From positions 155,508,580-155,572,579 of the forward strand of contig NC_080670.1 of the NCBI RefSeq assembly GCF_030247195.1: a stretch of 64,000 nucleotides of DNA. Direction: 5' to 3'. The position numbers and the translations under genes are program-made. The DNA comes from Topomyia yanbarensis. Its lineage: Eukaryota > Arthropoda > Insecta > Diptera > Culicidae. Below the pieces are notes generated by a model. It saw nothing but the letters and a program-made list of their open reading frames with translations, did not search any database and was not told where the DNA came from. Positions 10,384 through 21,310 of this stretch are shown here, piece by piece (the first letter of the stretch is position 1; each line of letters starts with the position of its first letter).

Positions 10384-11981
10384 TACACTGAAGTCTTTTT
10401 ATGCGACTTTTTTTATGCGGATTTTCAAAGTTATGCGGTTTTTATGCGGATTTTCAAAGTTATGCGGTTTTTTTAATGCGGATTTTCAAAGTTATGCGGT
10501 TTTTATGCGAATTTTCAAAGTTATGCGATTCTTTTTATGCAGCTTCCTTTTAATTTCTAGGGCATCACCTGAAGCGACTTTTATCGAAAGATAGATCCTC
10601 GTAAATGCACATGCTTAAACAAAAGACATAAAATGTTCATATTTTTATTTTAGGTTATAAATTACTAGTCTTTGGGTTAAGGATATGAGAAGCATTCTTG
10701 ATGCAGTGAAAATAAAAACAGAAAATGACTGAATACTTTTTTACCTTTCTCATAATAAAACTTATGCAATCGGTCGGAATTTCGAGTTTTTAACCTAGGC
10801 CCGCAGAGCCGAATCTCTTATACCATTCGACTCAGTTCGGCGAGATCGGAAAAAAGTCTCTGAGCGTGTATTTTTTTACTTGGTGATAAAGCTTTTACGC
10901 CGACCCGGCACACGTTCAGTAGTTAGACCATACTACCGATTTCGTCCATCGTGTGCCAGAGTGAGGGACTCTGAACAGAGAAGATAACTCTGAACCCTAT
11001 TCCTCTAAACTCCACCAAGAAGTTCGACATTTGCCTGATCCCCCGGATTCCATTTGAAATGACTACTTTGGGGGGAGGCGTGCTAATGCACTTAACTTGA
11101 TTCCAGGTCTAGCTGGTCTTGCTAGATTTCGCTTGTCTTGTAACCGCCATATTAGTCCTGCACAGCACGATATTCTACATGCCTTTCTCTCTACGTTGAC
11201 CAGTTAGATGCCGTGGTCGATCTGGCGATTCCGGTTGGAGGGTGGCTTCCGGTTCACTGGTGCCCCAACGACCAGGGTCTGTCGCGTTCGGTGCTACTCG
11301 GCGTAGCTCCCGACGGTGGAGCTAGCCTACCACGATGGAGAGTTCCCCGTTATTTTTCCTTAGATGCAGTCCGGCAGAATTCCGAGGTCAGTCCAGCGAT
11401 TCCCGGTGGAGGATTGCGTCCGGTTCACTGGCGCCCCGATGATTCAAGCCGGCGATTCGCTACGGACTACTCGGAATAGTCCCCGACGGTGGATCTTTTC
11501 TACTCCGACGAAGAGTTCCCCGGCAGTGAAAGACTCAGACAGACTCAGGTGATTCGCATTTAATGCCAAGAGATCCTGACTCCTGCGTTGCAGAAGAAAA
11601 AAGAGTTAGGTAGCCGGGAAACTCCAAGATTGCTCATATGAACCTACTCCACGCTTTTCTCTAAACTTTCTTACCTCAAATCCTTGCTCTTCCTTAAGTA
11701 CTATGGCTCTTAATATTGAAAAATATTTCACACCTTATGTGTTTTTATGCGGATTTTCAAAATTATGCAGTTTTTTATGCGGATTTTCAAAGTTATGCGG
11801 CTTTATTTTATGTGGATTTTCGAAGTTATGCGGTTTTTTATGCGGATTTTCAAAGTTATGCGGTTTTTTATGCGGATTTTCAAAGTTATGCGTTTTTTAT
11901 GCGGATTTTCAAAGTTATGCGGTTTTTTTATGCGGATTTTTTATGCGGTACGTATCCCCCGCATAAAAAACTTCAGTGTAT
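10384..11981. mobile_element. TIR element with TTATGCGG minisatellite flanks
   Basis: Ends are TACACTGAAGTCTTTTTATG (left) and CGCATAAAAAACTTCAGTGTA-type sequence (right, inverse). Inside each end lies a block of about 30-bp units (TTATGCGGATTTTCAAAG): roughly three to four at 10405-10545 and six at 11742-11945, in the same orientation. The units are open in all three frames, which explains several false 60-100 codon ORFs. The interior holds a piece of another repeat at 10740-10890 (CCTTTCTCATAATAAAA and CATTCGACTCAGTTCGGCGA), a 170-bp tandem duplication at about 11200-11530, and at 11540-11740 a diverged copy of part of the 574-bp satellite found at 29.6-32.6 kb. A 122-bp miniature relative lies at 35190-35311. 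Confidence 0.7.
11200..11535. repeat. Two diverged tandem copies of a ~170-bp unit
   Basis: Both copies contain GCGATTCC, CCGGTTCACTGG, GCCCC, TACTCGG and CCCCGACGGTGGA-type blocks in the same order, offset by about 180 bp. The region is GC-richer than its surroundings, resembling regulatory repeats of a retroelement 5' region, but no downstream coding region was found. Confidence 0.55.
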
Positions 11982-12023
11982 TGATACTGATAAGACCCAG
12001 ACCAATGGATAAGATAAACACGC

Positions 12024-12029
12024 TTTATT
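12024..12029 (-). other. Polyadenylation signal of gene A
   Basis: AATAAA on the minus strand, 19 bp past the stop codon; a second AATAAA overlaps the stop codon itself. Either would give a very short 3' UTR ending before the TIR element at 11981. Confidence 0.45.
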
Positions 12030-12047
12030 CCATCAATGTCACTTCTT

Positions 12048-14472
12048 TTATTGGCGTGATCTTCTAATCAATAGGCAAACTTTTTTCTCTAATGCCACAC
12101 ACGGTCGCTCAATGAACAGAGTCCAGACGAGGGACGCAGCCGCCGATAGACCTACAACTCCCAACATAATATACTGCACGTTGATGGCACTAAAATGAAA
12201 TGGTTGACGTGTGACAGCTTCGAATGTGACCATTATTACAACATAGTGAATCAGATACATGCAGTAAGATAACCGAGCGACCGGTTGCCAAACAGCCCAA
12301 CTCAGGAAACTATCCAGCACACTACCGTATCCATTGACGCACATGAAGATCAGCCACATATGACAACCGACCCACGCGACTCGGTGCAACGACTCGTAGA
12401 AGGCATCACCTAGTGGATCAAGTGCACGTGGTTTGTAGATTTCGTGAGCTGTATACATAATGAATCCTGAGAGGGCCGTTGCAAAGATAGATACCACTGT
12501 AAGCACGGTCACCGACCACTTTACCTGCTTTTCGCGAGTCTGGAACAGAAAGTAGCCAAAGCCAATCCCGAAGAACCATACTGACATCCGAGCATGCGTT
12601 GCGTAGTACGTAGATCGCAGGCGATGCATCTCCCGATCATCGGCCATGGGAGGATTCAACCAAAAATCGTTATACGTGAAGGTGGCGAACACACAAACGA
12701 CTGGAATGAGCACCAACATCGCTAGACCGGGTGTAATTTGCTTTCCGTATCGCCACAGCAGATAGATGAAGATCGGTGAGACAATGTAGAGCTGCATATC
12801 AACCGAAAGGTACCAGGTGTGAGGGAGGCACTGTAAAGGTAAAATAATATAAGAAGTTCATTTGGAAGACTTTATGTTTCGACCATGAAATTTGCAAATA
12901 CAACGCCCTCTAATCACTCCTTACATGTGTCAAATGTGTAACAACAGGATTAATTGAATTGTACGATTTCTATCTAACGTTTACAAAAGTGTATCAAATG
13001 AACTTTAAATTAAGGACAATTTTAAAATGCTAGTATCTTAAGTAAAAGATAAATAAAGAACAAATGCCGGATACTCAAGATATCACCAAAACATCAATGA
13101 TAACTCTAGAACTTAAACTTAAATGTTTTCGGAAACTAAGCCGAACACTCACCAATCGATCCGGATTCACGTAATTCTGTATAAACAATATTGCAGACCA
13201 CCAGTTGTCAGCGCATGCATCAACTGTCGGTTGAACCACGTGACGATACAGAGGTCCCTCGCCAAAGTGTTCCGCAAAAGCCACAACGAAATATATTAAA
13301 AATCCATATGCAGGTAGAACGCGGACGATTCGATGAATCCATATCCTTACTATACCAATCTTACCAGCATTATTTGTAAGTTCCCTCATGACACCATACG
13401 TGAGTAACATCGCACTCAGTACTAGGAAAATATCGGCAGATAAAGCAGACACACGGTAGCTTAAAATTCCAGGAGCCGTTTCAAAATATTCCTCTCTGGA
13501 AAGATTGTTACTAACAGGTAGGTTTCGGAGCGCATCGTGTACGTGATGGGCTATAATTTGTAACATCAATATCGATCGTATTCCATTCACACAATCCAGG
13601 GTGTCCGTTTTCTGCTCGGCTTTGGGTTCCGTTTTGAACAAAGTGGCCAGATTGTTGTACAGAGAAATATCTTTCAGATATTGAGGTACTGGACGTTTGA
13701 ACAATAAACCGAATACTTCAGCCGCTGTGCTTGCCACAACTCCGGCAGCGATAATACTTAGTATCACTCTAAAAAAACATTATTAATTAATTAGTTAAAC
13801 ACAGACAATAAACAGAACGCGATCGTACATGGCACTAATAGCGACTCCTCCGAGATTCTGGCTCGGCTCATTTCGATAACAAAAATCAGCTTGAAGGTAG
13901 TCATTGATAGGATCCAACCCATTCTCTAATGCAAAATAATCCGCCATGAGTTTGATAAATCCTGGCTCGCACGAGTCAGGCAAACAAATACCCAACCAAA
14001 CTGGAGATAACGGAAATGCTAACGTATGAAAACCAAAACGCACCGTACAATGTTGACTGTTGAACCACCTAGCAGCATTTGGTCTGGTTTGCTTTCGACA
14101 CTGCTCGAAGTTCCCTGGCATGAAGTAGTTACCTTGAAGCAAACCAGCAGGAATTTTACCCCAAGAATCGTACACTGAAACAAAGATCTAGTGTCACTAT
14201 CACGAAAAATACAAGCACACGTACTCACCATTTAGCGCCCACAGTGCATCACTTTGTAACGCATTTCCAAACTGTTCCAAATCGAACACACACACTTTGT
14301 CCGGCAAATAATCACCAATGGTGTGATTGCTGGATCGGAACTGGCCCAAAAACTTTGCAAACGAGAACGGAATACTCTCTAACTGTCTAACAACGACGGA
14401 GCTCTGAGGCTCGCTGGATGTAGAAAGTCCTGCACAAAGCAGTCCTAAGATCAGCCAAAAAAACTGCCGCAT
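12048..14472 (-). CDS. NRF-6-like membrane acyltransferase-3 protein (gene A)
   Basis: Predicted 662-aa protein from four exons: 14472-14229, 14174-13829, 13768-13153 and 12830-12048. Joins keep frame (phases 1, 2, 0); intron 2 has a weak GTACGA donor, placed by comparison with genes B and C. Residues 1-20 form a signal peptide. Residues of about 30-190 form the cysteine-bearing NRF domain (YDSWGKIPAGLLQGN, then LGICLPDSCEPGF). From about 197 the protein has an acyltransferase-3 fold of roughly ten membrane segments, with the conserved N-terminal histidine motif IIAHHVHD (about 268-275) and the basic HRIVR loop. Known members include C. elegans NRF-6/NDG-4 (intestinal lipid uptake) and Drosophila drop-dead. 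Acyl substrate is unknown. Intron 3 (322 bp) is longer than in B and C. Two GATAAG motifs lie about 95-120 bp upstream of the ATG. Confidence 0.9.
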
Positions 14473-14539
14473 ACTGTCGATTCAAATGACCGAGAACGAT
14501 TGAATAATTGGTTATTGAACTATGAGCAGATTTAGACTA

Positions 14540-14600
14540 CTGCTTCATTCGATTAGCTACACACGATAAGATTGAACCGTTCAAATGTCGATAAGGTTTG
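14540..14600 (-). promoter_or_regulatory. Proximal promoter of gene A with two GATA motifs
   Basis: GATAAG occurs at 14565-14570 and 14590-14595, 93 and 118 bp upstream of the start codon. GATA factors (serpent, GATAe) drive gut and fat-body genes in dipterans; binding here is inferred from the motif and from its recurrence at genes B and C. Confidence 0.4.
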
Positions 14601-14639
14601 TCCCCACAGGGGGTCATAAATTCGGTGATACCATTCCGT

Positions 14640-14810
14640 TGTTATCGTGAACTGTACTGAAGTAACCAGGGTTGCAACTGACCGAATTTGTATATTTATT
14701 AATTTGTACAATATTCATCTGACAACTTGGTCTTAATAAAAACAAAGCACAGCGGTCTTCATAAGGGGGTATATTTAGAGGGTTGAGCCAGGAGAGATTT
14801 CGAAGTACGC
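14640..14810 (-). pseudogene. Non-LTR RT C-terminal fragment
   Basis: The minus-strand frame reads LSWLNPLNIPPYEDRCALF followed by INKYTNSVSCNPG. The PPYEDRC motif with preceding LPW-P is a hallmark of the region after the RT domain in CR1/Jockey-type mosquito elements. The upstream (5') side is cut by the MITE at 14811; the fragment ends near gene A's promoter. Confidence 0.65.
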
Positions 14811-15126
14811 ACACACCTAGAAAAAATCGTGTAAATTTACGTCTCCTGACCCTGACATATACCAGCATCAAAAATGTCTTAGTTTTACGTTTGATTCCAA
14901 TTTTACATGACATTGAATTTCGTAGAGCACGTAATTTTACTTTACATATGGCGTTGTTCTGAATGGTAGTAAGTGTAATTTTATGTCATTGAGCATGTAA
15001 AATATATGTTTCATGTAAAATCAAACGGAACACGGTTATTTTTCGTCAATTAGTGAATTACGGCTTGTTAAATTGTGTCATGTTTGCAATTACGTCAACG
15101 ATAAAATTCAGAATTTTTTGGTGTGC
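14811..15126. mobile_element. MITE, ACAC..AGAAAAAA family, copy 2
   Basis: About 316 bp. The left end ACACACCTAGAAAAAATCGT is matched by the inverse right end ATTTTTTGGTGTG. The interior is full of TTTTAC/GTAAAA motifs. It shares termini and the TGTAAATTTACGTC subterminal block with the copy at 8358-8622. It inserted between two retroelement fragments. Confidence 0.6.
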
Positions 15127-15279
15127 ATCTGCCAAACTTGCGTTGAATAAATTTAATTCTTGCGATCGATACAATCTCGTAAGGACATAAAACAACAGGT
15201 ACATATCTCGATCTGAAAATCACACAGCACATAGGCACAAGGGATCATTAAAATCACGAGCAATTTTCAAAATGAAACC

Positions 15280-16545
15280 TACATTTCGGTTAGCATTGTC
15301 GACTATGGTGGAGTTATGCATCTTACAGTTGCACCTGCAAGGAAAACGATCCAGGAACTCTTCATGATATCTCAAATCAACTTCACGCTGTATGACAAGA
15401 AAAAATTTCGCGCATGTACGACGTATTGGGCTTGCGAAAAGCGGAATCTGCGCTTGTGGTGACGGTTATCACGATATCGAACATATTGTCTGGGCATACG
15501 CCGAGTATTGTTCCGCCAGATCTCAACTATTGGATTCCTTTCAAGCCCGAGGAAGAACATCCAACGTTCCGTTTCTGGATGTACTGGCAAGCCGCCATCT
15601 CTCATATATATCCCTCGTATATACCTTATTAAATACCATCAACATATAGAATTGATTGCCCGTTTTCCTTTTTCTTATCATTTTCAGAAGTACTCTCTAC
15701 CGCCTGTAGCGTACACCATCGATGGTTGGTGCGACGTCAAGGTGAAATGAAACATCTCTGTCGTATTAGTTAATAAACACGGGACCTACAGCACAAACAT
15801 CATCACGCGTAATTCGGTGTTGCCTATCCGCATCTTAGCCGTACTACTAAATAAACTGGTGGAAACCTCCCTCAGCTCGCGGAGGACCGCCCGACGTTCC
15901 AGTTAATTTGGCTTCCTGATGAAGGACTTCCGAGTCCATGTCGCTGATCTTCCGTTGCATCAAACTGAGAGTTAATATTTTACTCCCCCTGTTATCATTA
16001 TTCACCCTCACTCCCCTGTCTCTGAAATTCTGATGCAGGAATGCACTAATCTCTAACTATCTTCCCAAAGCATATTTGCCCTCTCGGTCATTTCTAATAT
16101 TAATTGTTAAATTGCACAAACTCATTAAGAAATGCCCAACTGCACTACTACTCGTAAACATAGCTCTAATTGACCCTCCTAATCTTAATAACATTCAACT
16201 CCCTCTAGCTATTCCTAGTTTTAAAATGGTTGAAAAATTGATCTCTTAGTTTAATAATTAATTGCTCAAATAGTTTCCTTGCTAGAAAATCCCAAACTGT
16301 ATTACTATTTATCAAAATAGCTCTGATTAACTATCCTAATATTAATAAAAGTATACTACCCCTCTTTTATATCGAAATGTATCCCTAGCATTAAGAAAGC
16401 TGTAAAATTCCCTTAGCTTCATCATAAAAATATTCAATGTGTAATCCTATAGTTTCAAGTAATTCAAAATGTAAAACAAAGAAATTGGCACATTTAAGCT
16501 AACGCAAACTAGAATTGAATAAAAAGAAAAAAAAATCAAATCGTT
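15280..16545 (+). pseudogene. 3' end of an I/LOA-type non-LTR retrotransposon
   Basis: The reading frame 15392-15649 contains ICACGDGYHDIEHIVWAYAE and ARSQLLDSFQARGR, matching the C-terminal zinc-binding block (CxCGxGxxDxxHxxWxC) that follows RNase H in LOA/I-type mosquito elements. The expected fourth Cys is replaced by Tyr-Ala. It is followed by about 850 bp of noncoding 3' UTR-like sequence and an A-rich tail (GAATAAAAAGAAAAAAAAA) at about 16515-16540. The 5' part is absent, as in a typical 5'-truncated insertion. Confidence 0.75.
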
Positions 16546-16720
16546 AGCGTAAATGAGCAACCACCGTTAGCCAGGAGGATTGCAACATCGTTGAAAAACA
16601 GTTTGAACAACAGAGGACCCAGATTGCTTCATTGGAGCACGCCGAAAAGCCGGAAAAACCCGGCAGTATCGGTCGAATCAATTTACATTCAGTTGTCTAT
16701 AACTTAAGTATGATTCGAGC
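16545..16720 (-). pseudogene. RT palm fragment of a CR1/Jockey-type element
   Basis: On the minus strand the sequence reads GVLQ, a stop, then SNLGPLLFKLFFNDVAILL. This corresponds to the SGVPQGSxLGPLLFxLFINDV block of the reverse transcriptase. An in-frame stop and short length show it is dead. It lies tail to tail with the plus-strand element ending at about 16545. Confidence 0.7.
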
Positions 16721-17404
16721 TTCCAGATGTTGAATGAATTGTATTATTTACGGTGTCAAAGAGAGATTTTATATTCATGTAAAGCGGTAGACCTGCGCTT
16801 CAATATCCATTGCAGGGGTGCAAAACGTAGTAAACTTGCATAGGTTACCGTACACCTATTGTTTAGAATAAAATCCGGGTTGACAAGAACTGACATGATT
16901 CTTGCACGTACTGAAAGATATCTCATTGATGATGGTTTTTGAGACACTGAGAACCAGATGACAGTGACCTAAATTCACCTGAGAACTCCAAAGATCTGAT
17001 CTTTCACTTTGTTCTGGATCGTGAAGGAGACGGAAGAGGATTCAGGTTTTAATCGTTTAATGGTTACAATAATTTGATCGTGAGATTCTCTACATCAGTT
17101 TTGCCATAACTTAGATTTCCCTTCTCAATTCCAACTCCAAATACATAGTGTAATGGCTCCTTGCACAACATAACAGTAGCCTAGAAAGCCGATACTTGCG
17201 AATTAAGGTAAAGTTCGAATTGAAGGCAGTGCAGTGCGTGCTCCAATACCAACCCGTCGTTGGAAGCGTATCTTTTGTGCAGCTTTATAGCTGCAGAATC
17301 CCGTTACACAGATTGCCATATGTTATCAACCGCTTCCGACCCCTCCGTCTAACTACAAAGATCTCCGTGCATCATCCGGAACAGCGACGTCCGTCAAATT
17401 TCCG
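16721..17404. other. Intergenic, no gene seen
   Basis: Short frames only; no repeat or motif recognised. Confidence 0.4.
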
Positions 17405-17725
17405 CTAGATGAGAAGCAGCGCCATTATTGGCATACATTCAGTTGGCCTGGAAACAACAAGCAACCCACGCAGGCTACGTGAAACAGCGATCTTCATCAT
17501 GTTAGACTCTACTAGCAAACAACCGGGTAAATCGTTTGTGGCAACAGGATCAACACCTTCAGCGAACGGGATCATCAGCGAATCACGTAAATCCATGATA
17601 GTATGAGTACCCGTATGAGTTTCGTTGACATGCGCATGATCAAAATATTTTAAATTTACAATTGCCGCTTCTTGCGTTGCGTTGCGAAGCACGGTGCTGA
17701 TAGATCGCATACTAACGATTATCAT
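17405..17725 (-). CDS. Unrecognised open frame, 106 codons
   Basis: An uninterrupted frame with balanced composition (KYFDHAHVNETHTGTHTIMD in the middle, then SLMIPFAEGVDPVATNDLPG). I recognise no family. No convincing partner exon or promoter was found, though a weak AG acceptor lies just upstream (CCTATAAG). It could be an exon, a transposon ORF remnant or chance. Treated as hypothetical. Confidence 0.2.
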   Translation of the reverse strand: MIIVSMRSISTVLRNATQEAAIVNLKYFDHAHVNETHTGTHTIMDLRDSLMIPFAEGVDPVATNDLPGCLLVESNMMKIAVSRSLRGLLVVSRPTECMPIMALLLI

Positions 17726-18698
17726 GTTGCTTATAGGTAGTTTAACTCATCTTGCTTGTGAGATAAATGATCAGGAATGAACTTTATCTCCTTTGAGTTC
17801 AGTGAAACAATAGCATAAGAATCCGGCCGGCCACGACAGTCTTCACCGATACTTCGGATATGGTAGGAAATGTTAAGCAATGCCACCGACTCAGAGACGC
17901 TTCCATAGGTATTACGGAGTTGAATTAATTAAGCAATTTGAACACCAAACAGCCGGCTGTGGGAGTAGAGTAATTACGGGAGAGATGCCGCACATTTCTA
18001 AAAATCAATCCTGCATCAAAGTAAATCATACAATATATGATGAAATCAATTTTATCAATTGCCGCTTCTGTTGAATAAGTAACCACCTTTATCCCGACGA
18101 GCTCAGAAAGTCAGAGTTCGAAACCCGCTTTTTTGTTAAGTTCCGTGAAAATCCTTCATCAGCGATGTAACCCTTTGTTACTTTACTAGTGCCTTTACTA
18201 CGCCCAAAAAATTGTGTCAAAATCGTTCAACACGGGTCCAACGATGGACATCTGTAGAACGGTTATTTGGACGTCGTCCAACGTTGGTCCAACGAATGTC
18301 CTTCATCGGACGATTTTGAAACCAATCGTTCTTAGAGGGTAATGACGAAGTTGGCAGCGTAATTAGTGTTGCGCATTTCAGTTTGCAGCAGTGCTCGAGG
18401 ACGATGGACACGGATTGGTGCGTAGAGCTTAATTGAATGGCTGCCGTCCAAAAGAGGCTAATCCACATTTTACATTTTTTACAGGAAATGGAAAAAACTT
18501 TCGCATTTCCAAATCAACATTGTTTTTATTGTAAAAATTCATTATTTTATTCACCCATGTTGTCTAGAAAAAATAAGATCATTATATGTACTACTTTTCA
18601 ATTAACGAGCATGTTTGTAATTCGGAGGGCTAACCCCGGGGGTACCTAGCGTCCAAAAGGGGCTAACCCACAATTCACACATCCTTTCCTTATCTTTC
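17726..18698. other. Intergenic with possible decayed MITE
   Basis: No gene. Around 18200-18420 there are alternating CCAACG/CGTTGG motifs (GTCCAACGATGG, ACGTCGTCCAACGTTGG, GGTCCAACG) typical of a short palindromic element. The phrase GTCCAAAAG-GGCTAA-CCACA occurs at 18446 and 18651, a direct repeat about 205 bp apart. Confidence 0.4.
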
Positions 18699-18699
18699 G

Positions 18700-21310
18700 T
18701 TTTAGAGTTATGGTGTCTTTGGCAAAGTTGTTGTGTGACATCTAGTTCTTTATTTCATCATTTCATATTAGTTAGGAATTCAGTCGTTAGGGCGGTGCTG
18801 TTATCAACTTTTTAATGGAACAAGATAGAAAGATGGTGTCTACGGCAAAGTTGTATGTCAGGTAATTAAGTATATCTGCTTAAGACACCAACTTTGTAGG
18901 TCCTACAGATTTTGAAATGAGGCGCATTTTTTTTTCGAGAGTTGTCCTACTGGAGCTGTAGAGCTAGGTTCTCGGAAGGGCTCCCCGTCAGAATCACATA
19001 CTACAATTTGCAGACGAGACAGGCAATGTCGCCCAATAAAACACTGCAATAGGCCAATTGTAGCGGGCCGTGATTCTGAATGTGATATTCTTTGTACGGT
19101 TCAGGCATGTGCGGGCGTAGGGACTCGGAATCGCGTGTATCATCGCGAAGGGCTCGAATATTTGTACGTTAATGTGCTCGATCGCGTGTGCGTTTGTATG
19201 TCGCGTGTGCTAACGTGTAACTTCGCGTGCATAAATTCTATTTCATAACCGTGTGCCTTTCGCATATTCGCGTGTGTTCTAGAATGATCGCGCGCAGACC
19301 GTGAATCTGATACTTAATTTTTTGTGTACGGTTCAGATTCCAGAAGGAAGTGGGCTCTTCCATATCATTAGAGATCCCAATCATGTCGTCGTAGAACGCG
19401 TGGTCTAGTGGATATGAGCTTTATTTTTTTTTGATTGGTCCAACTGAATGTATGGACCTAAATTGCTAGAATAAAGGTTAAAGATTTCCGGACGTGACCG
19501 ATTCATGATCGCGCATTTGCGGGTTGGCGTTTGAGATCGCGTTTGTAACTTCGTAAGTACTAAAACGTTCACACAATTGCCGCAGTGTTATCAAGTTTAC
19601 GCGATCGCGGGCATAGGTGTGCGTAGATGATCGCGAAGGGCTTAAGCGTTCGTATGTTGACGTGTTTGTCCCGTGTGCTCGCGTGTATGTGACTTCGCGT
19701 GTATAAATTCGTTTTTGAAACCCTGCGGCGATTTATATATTCGCGGACCGTCATTCTGATCTTTAGTTTTCAGTGTACGGATCACATTCTGACAGGGAGA
19801 GAGTTACCCCATATCACTAGAGTTTCCGGTCATGTCGCCATGGAACGTTTTGTCTAGTGGATATGGTAGTTATTTTTCAATTTTATTATTTTTTTAATAA
19901 TTAACAAGGACCTAGATTGTTTGTACCGAGGATAGATACTTCCGGACGATCCCGATTCATGATGGTGCGAGCGCGGGAGTTTGTAGGTTGACACTTGAGA
20001 TCGTGTTGATAAGTTTATGAGTGCTGAGATTTTCACCTTATCACCGGGGTGTAATCATGTTTGCGAGTTCGTAGGCTGCTTGGAAAATCGCGAGGGGCTC
20101 TAACGTTTGTGCGCTGACGTGATTTTGTAACGTGTGTTCTTGAATGGTTGCGCGAACCGTGAGTCTGATATTAAATTTTTAGTGCGCGGTTTGAATTCTG
20201 GCAGAGAGTGGGATCGTTTATATCGATAGGGTTCCCGGTCATGTCGCCATGAGACGTGTTGTCTAATAGGTATGGGCGTATTTTCTTAATTGGTCCAGCT
20301 GAAGGCATGGACCTAGGCTTCTAGGATCAAGGATAGACTTTCGGACGTGACCGATTCGTAATCGCGTGCACGATGGCATTTTTGTAGGTTCCCGCTGAGA
20401 CCGCGTTTGAGAATGTGTGAGTGTTAAGACGTTCACTATCACCATCGTTGTTGATTCAGCTGAAGGCGGGTGTAGAATGGCAGTATAGGACTCGAAAAGA
20501 AGAAATAAAAGACAATATATGAGAGACGTAATAGATTAGATAGGTACAAGATACAGCTGAAGTTATGATCATCACATGAGACATACATTAGTACTTCAAA
20601 CACTACTAATACTTGAATAGCCAATCACCACACATAGCACATCCTTTCTCAATTATCTATTTGTTACTGGTTGATTGTTGGTTATGAGCTGGTGAATAGA
20701 GGAAAGGTATAGAACACACAAAAGGCTCATATCAGCCCTCCCGGCCTCCTCGACACACCACTATCGAGGCGTATTGTAATCAACATCTTGAAGCGAGCTT
20801 CTTATATAAATCAAATCCTCAGTAGTCATAATGTTTGGTGGATTATTTACATGAGAACTAATTAACCTCTAGTAGTAGAACTTGGTGCAAATAAAAACTA
20901 AAAAGAGCGAAGGTCCTTATATTTAGATAACTCTATTGAATATATTGTGGCTTGATGATGTTTACAATACCGTCAATCCCATCAACCTGCGAGAGGGAGA
21001 TTTTGAAATGAGGCGCATTTTTGAAAACATAATCTGTAAGTAAATGTTTTAACCAAAACCTTCTCTATCTGGAGACATACAGGACCTACAAAGATTGCAT
21101 CTTTAAAATATATGTTTAAAATGATAGGACCTACAACTTTCTCGAAGACACCACATTTCTATCTACATTCATTAAAAAGTTGATAACAGCTCAGCCCTAG
21201 CGCCAGCCCCCTGAATTCCAAACTAGTGTGATTCAACCAAATAAAGCGCTAAGTGCCATACAGCAACTCTTCCGAAGACATCATAACTCTATAACGAAAG
21301 GTAATAATTG
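18700..21310. mobile_element. Palindromic element split by a retroposed insertion
   Basis: The outer arms are inverted copies. The left arm (18712-18931) has AGAGTTATGGTGTCTTTGGC, TGTTATCAACTTTTTAATGG and GGTGTCTACGGCAAAGTTGT. The right arm (21023-21310) has the inverse of each. Between them lies an insertion (18932-20997) flanked by a perfect 25-bp direct repeat (18907-18931 and 20998-21022), so the original element was about 0.5 kb. The TGTCTTCGGCAAAGTTG motif is widespread in mosquito repeats. Confidence 0.75.
18932..20997 (-). mobile_element. Noncoding retrocopy with internal ~420-bp tandem repeats
   Basis: A 2066-bp insertion bounded by a perfect 25-bp target duplication, with a T run at its left edge (18927-18935), i.e. 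a short A tail if read on the minus strand. The interior (about 19070-20440) holds 3-4 tandem copies of a roughly 410-434 bp unit. Landmarks recur at about 19314, 19748 and 20158 (ACCGTGAATCTGATA-type, TCATGTCGTC/GCCATG, GTCTAGTGGATATG, GGACCTA, TTCGCGTGTATAAATTC). Units are rich in CG-containing GATCGCG and CGCGTGTG motifs, unlike neighbouring DNA. No significant ORF. It may be a nonautonomous LINE-mobilised element or a retroposed satellite transcript. Confidence 0.65.

Noticed and set aside
11703..12067. Three overlapping ORFs of 87-106 codons with Phe/Tyr/Ala-rich repeats
   Set aside because: They are the TTATGCGG minisatellite read in three frames (unit length a multiple of 3), not genes.
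19380..19420. tRNA A-box-like phrase GTGGTCTAGTGGATATGA in the tandem repeat
   Set aside because: No B box at the right distance and no cloverleaf; it recurs in each unit with changes, so a tRNA gene is not supported.
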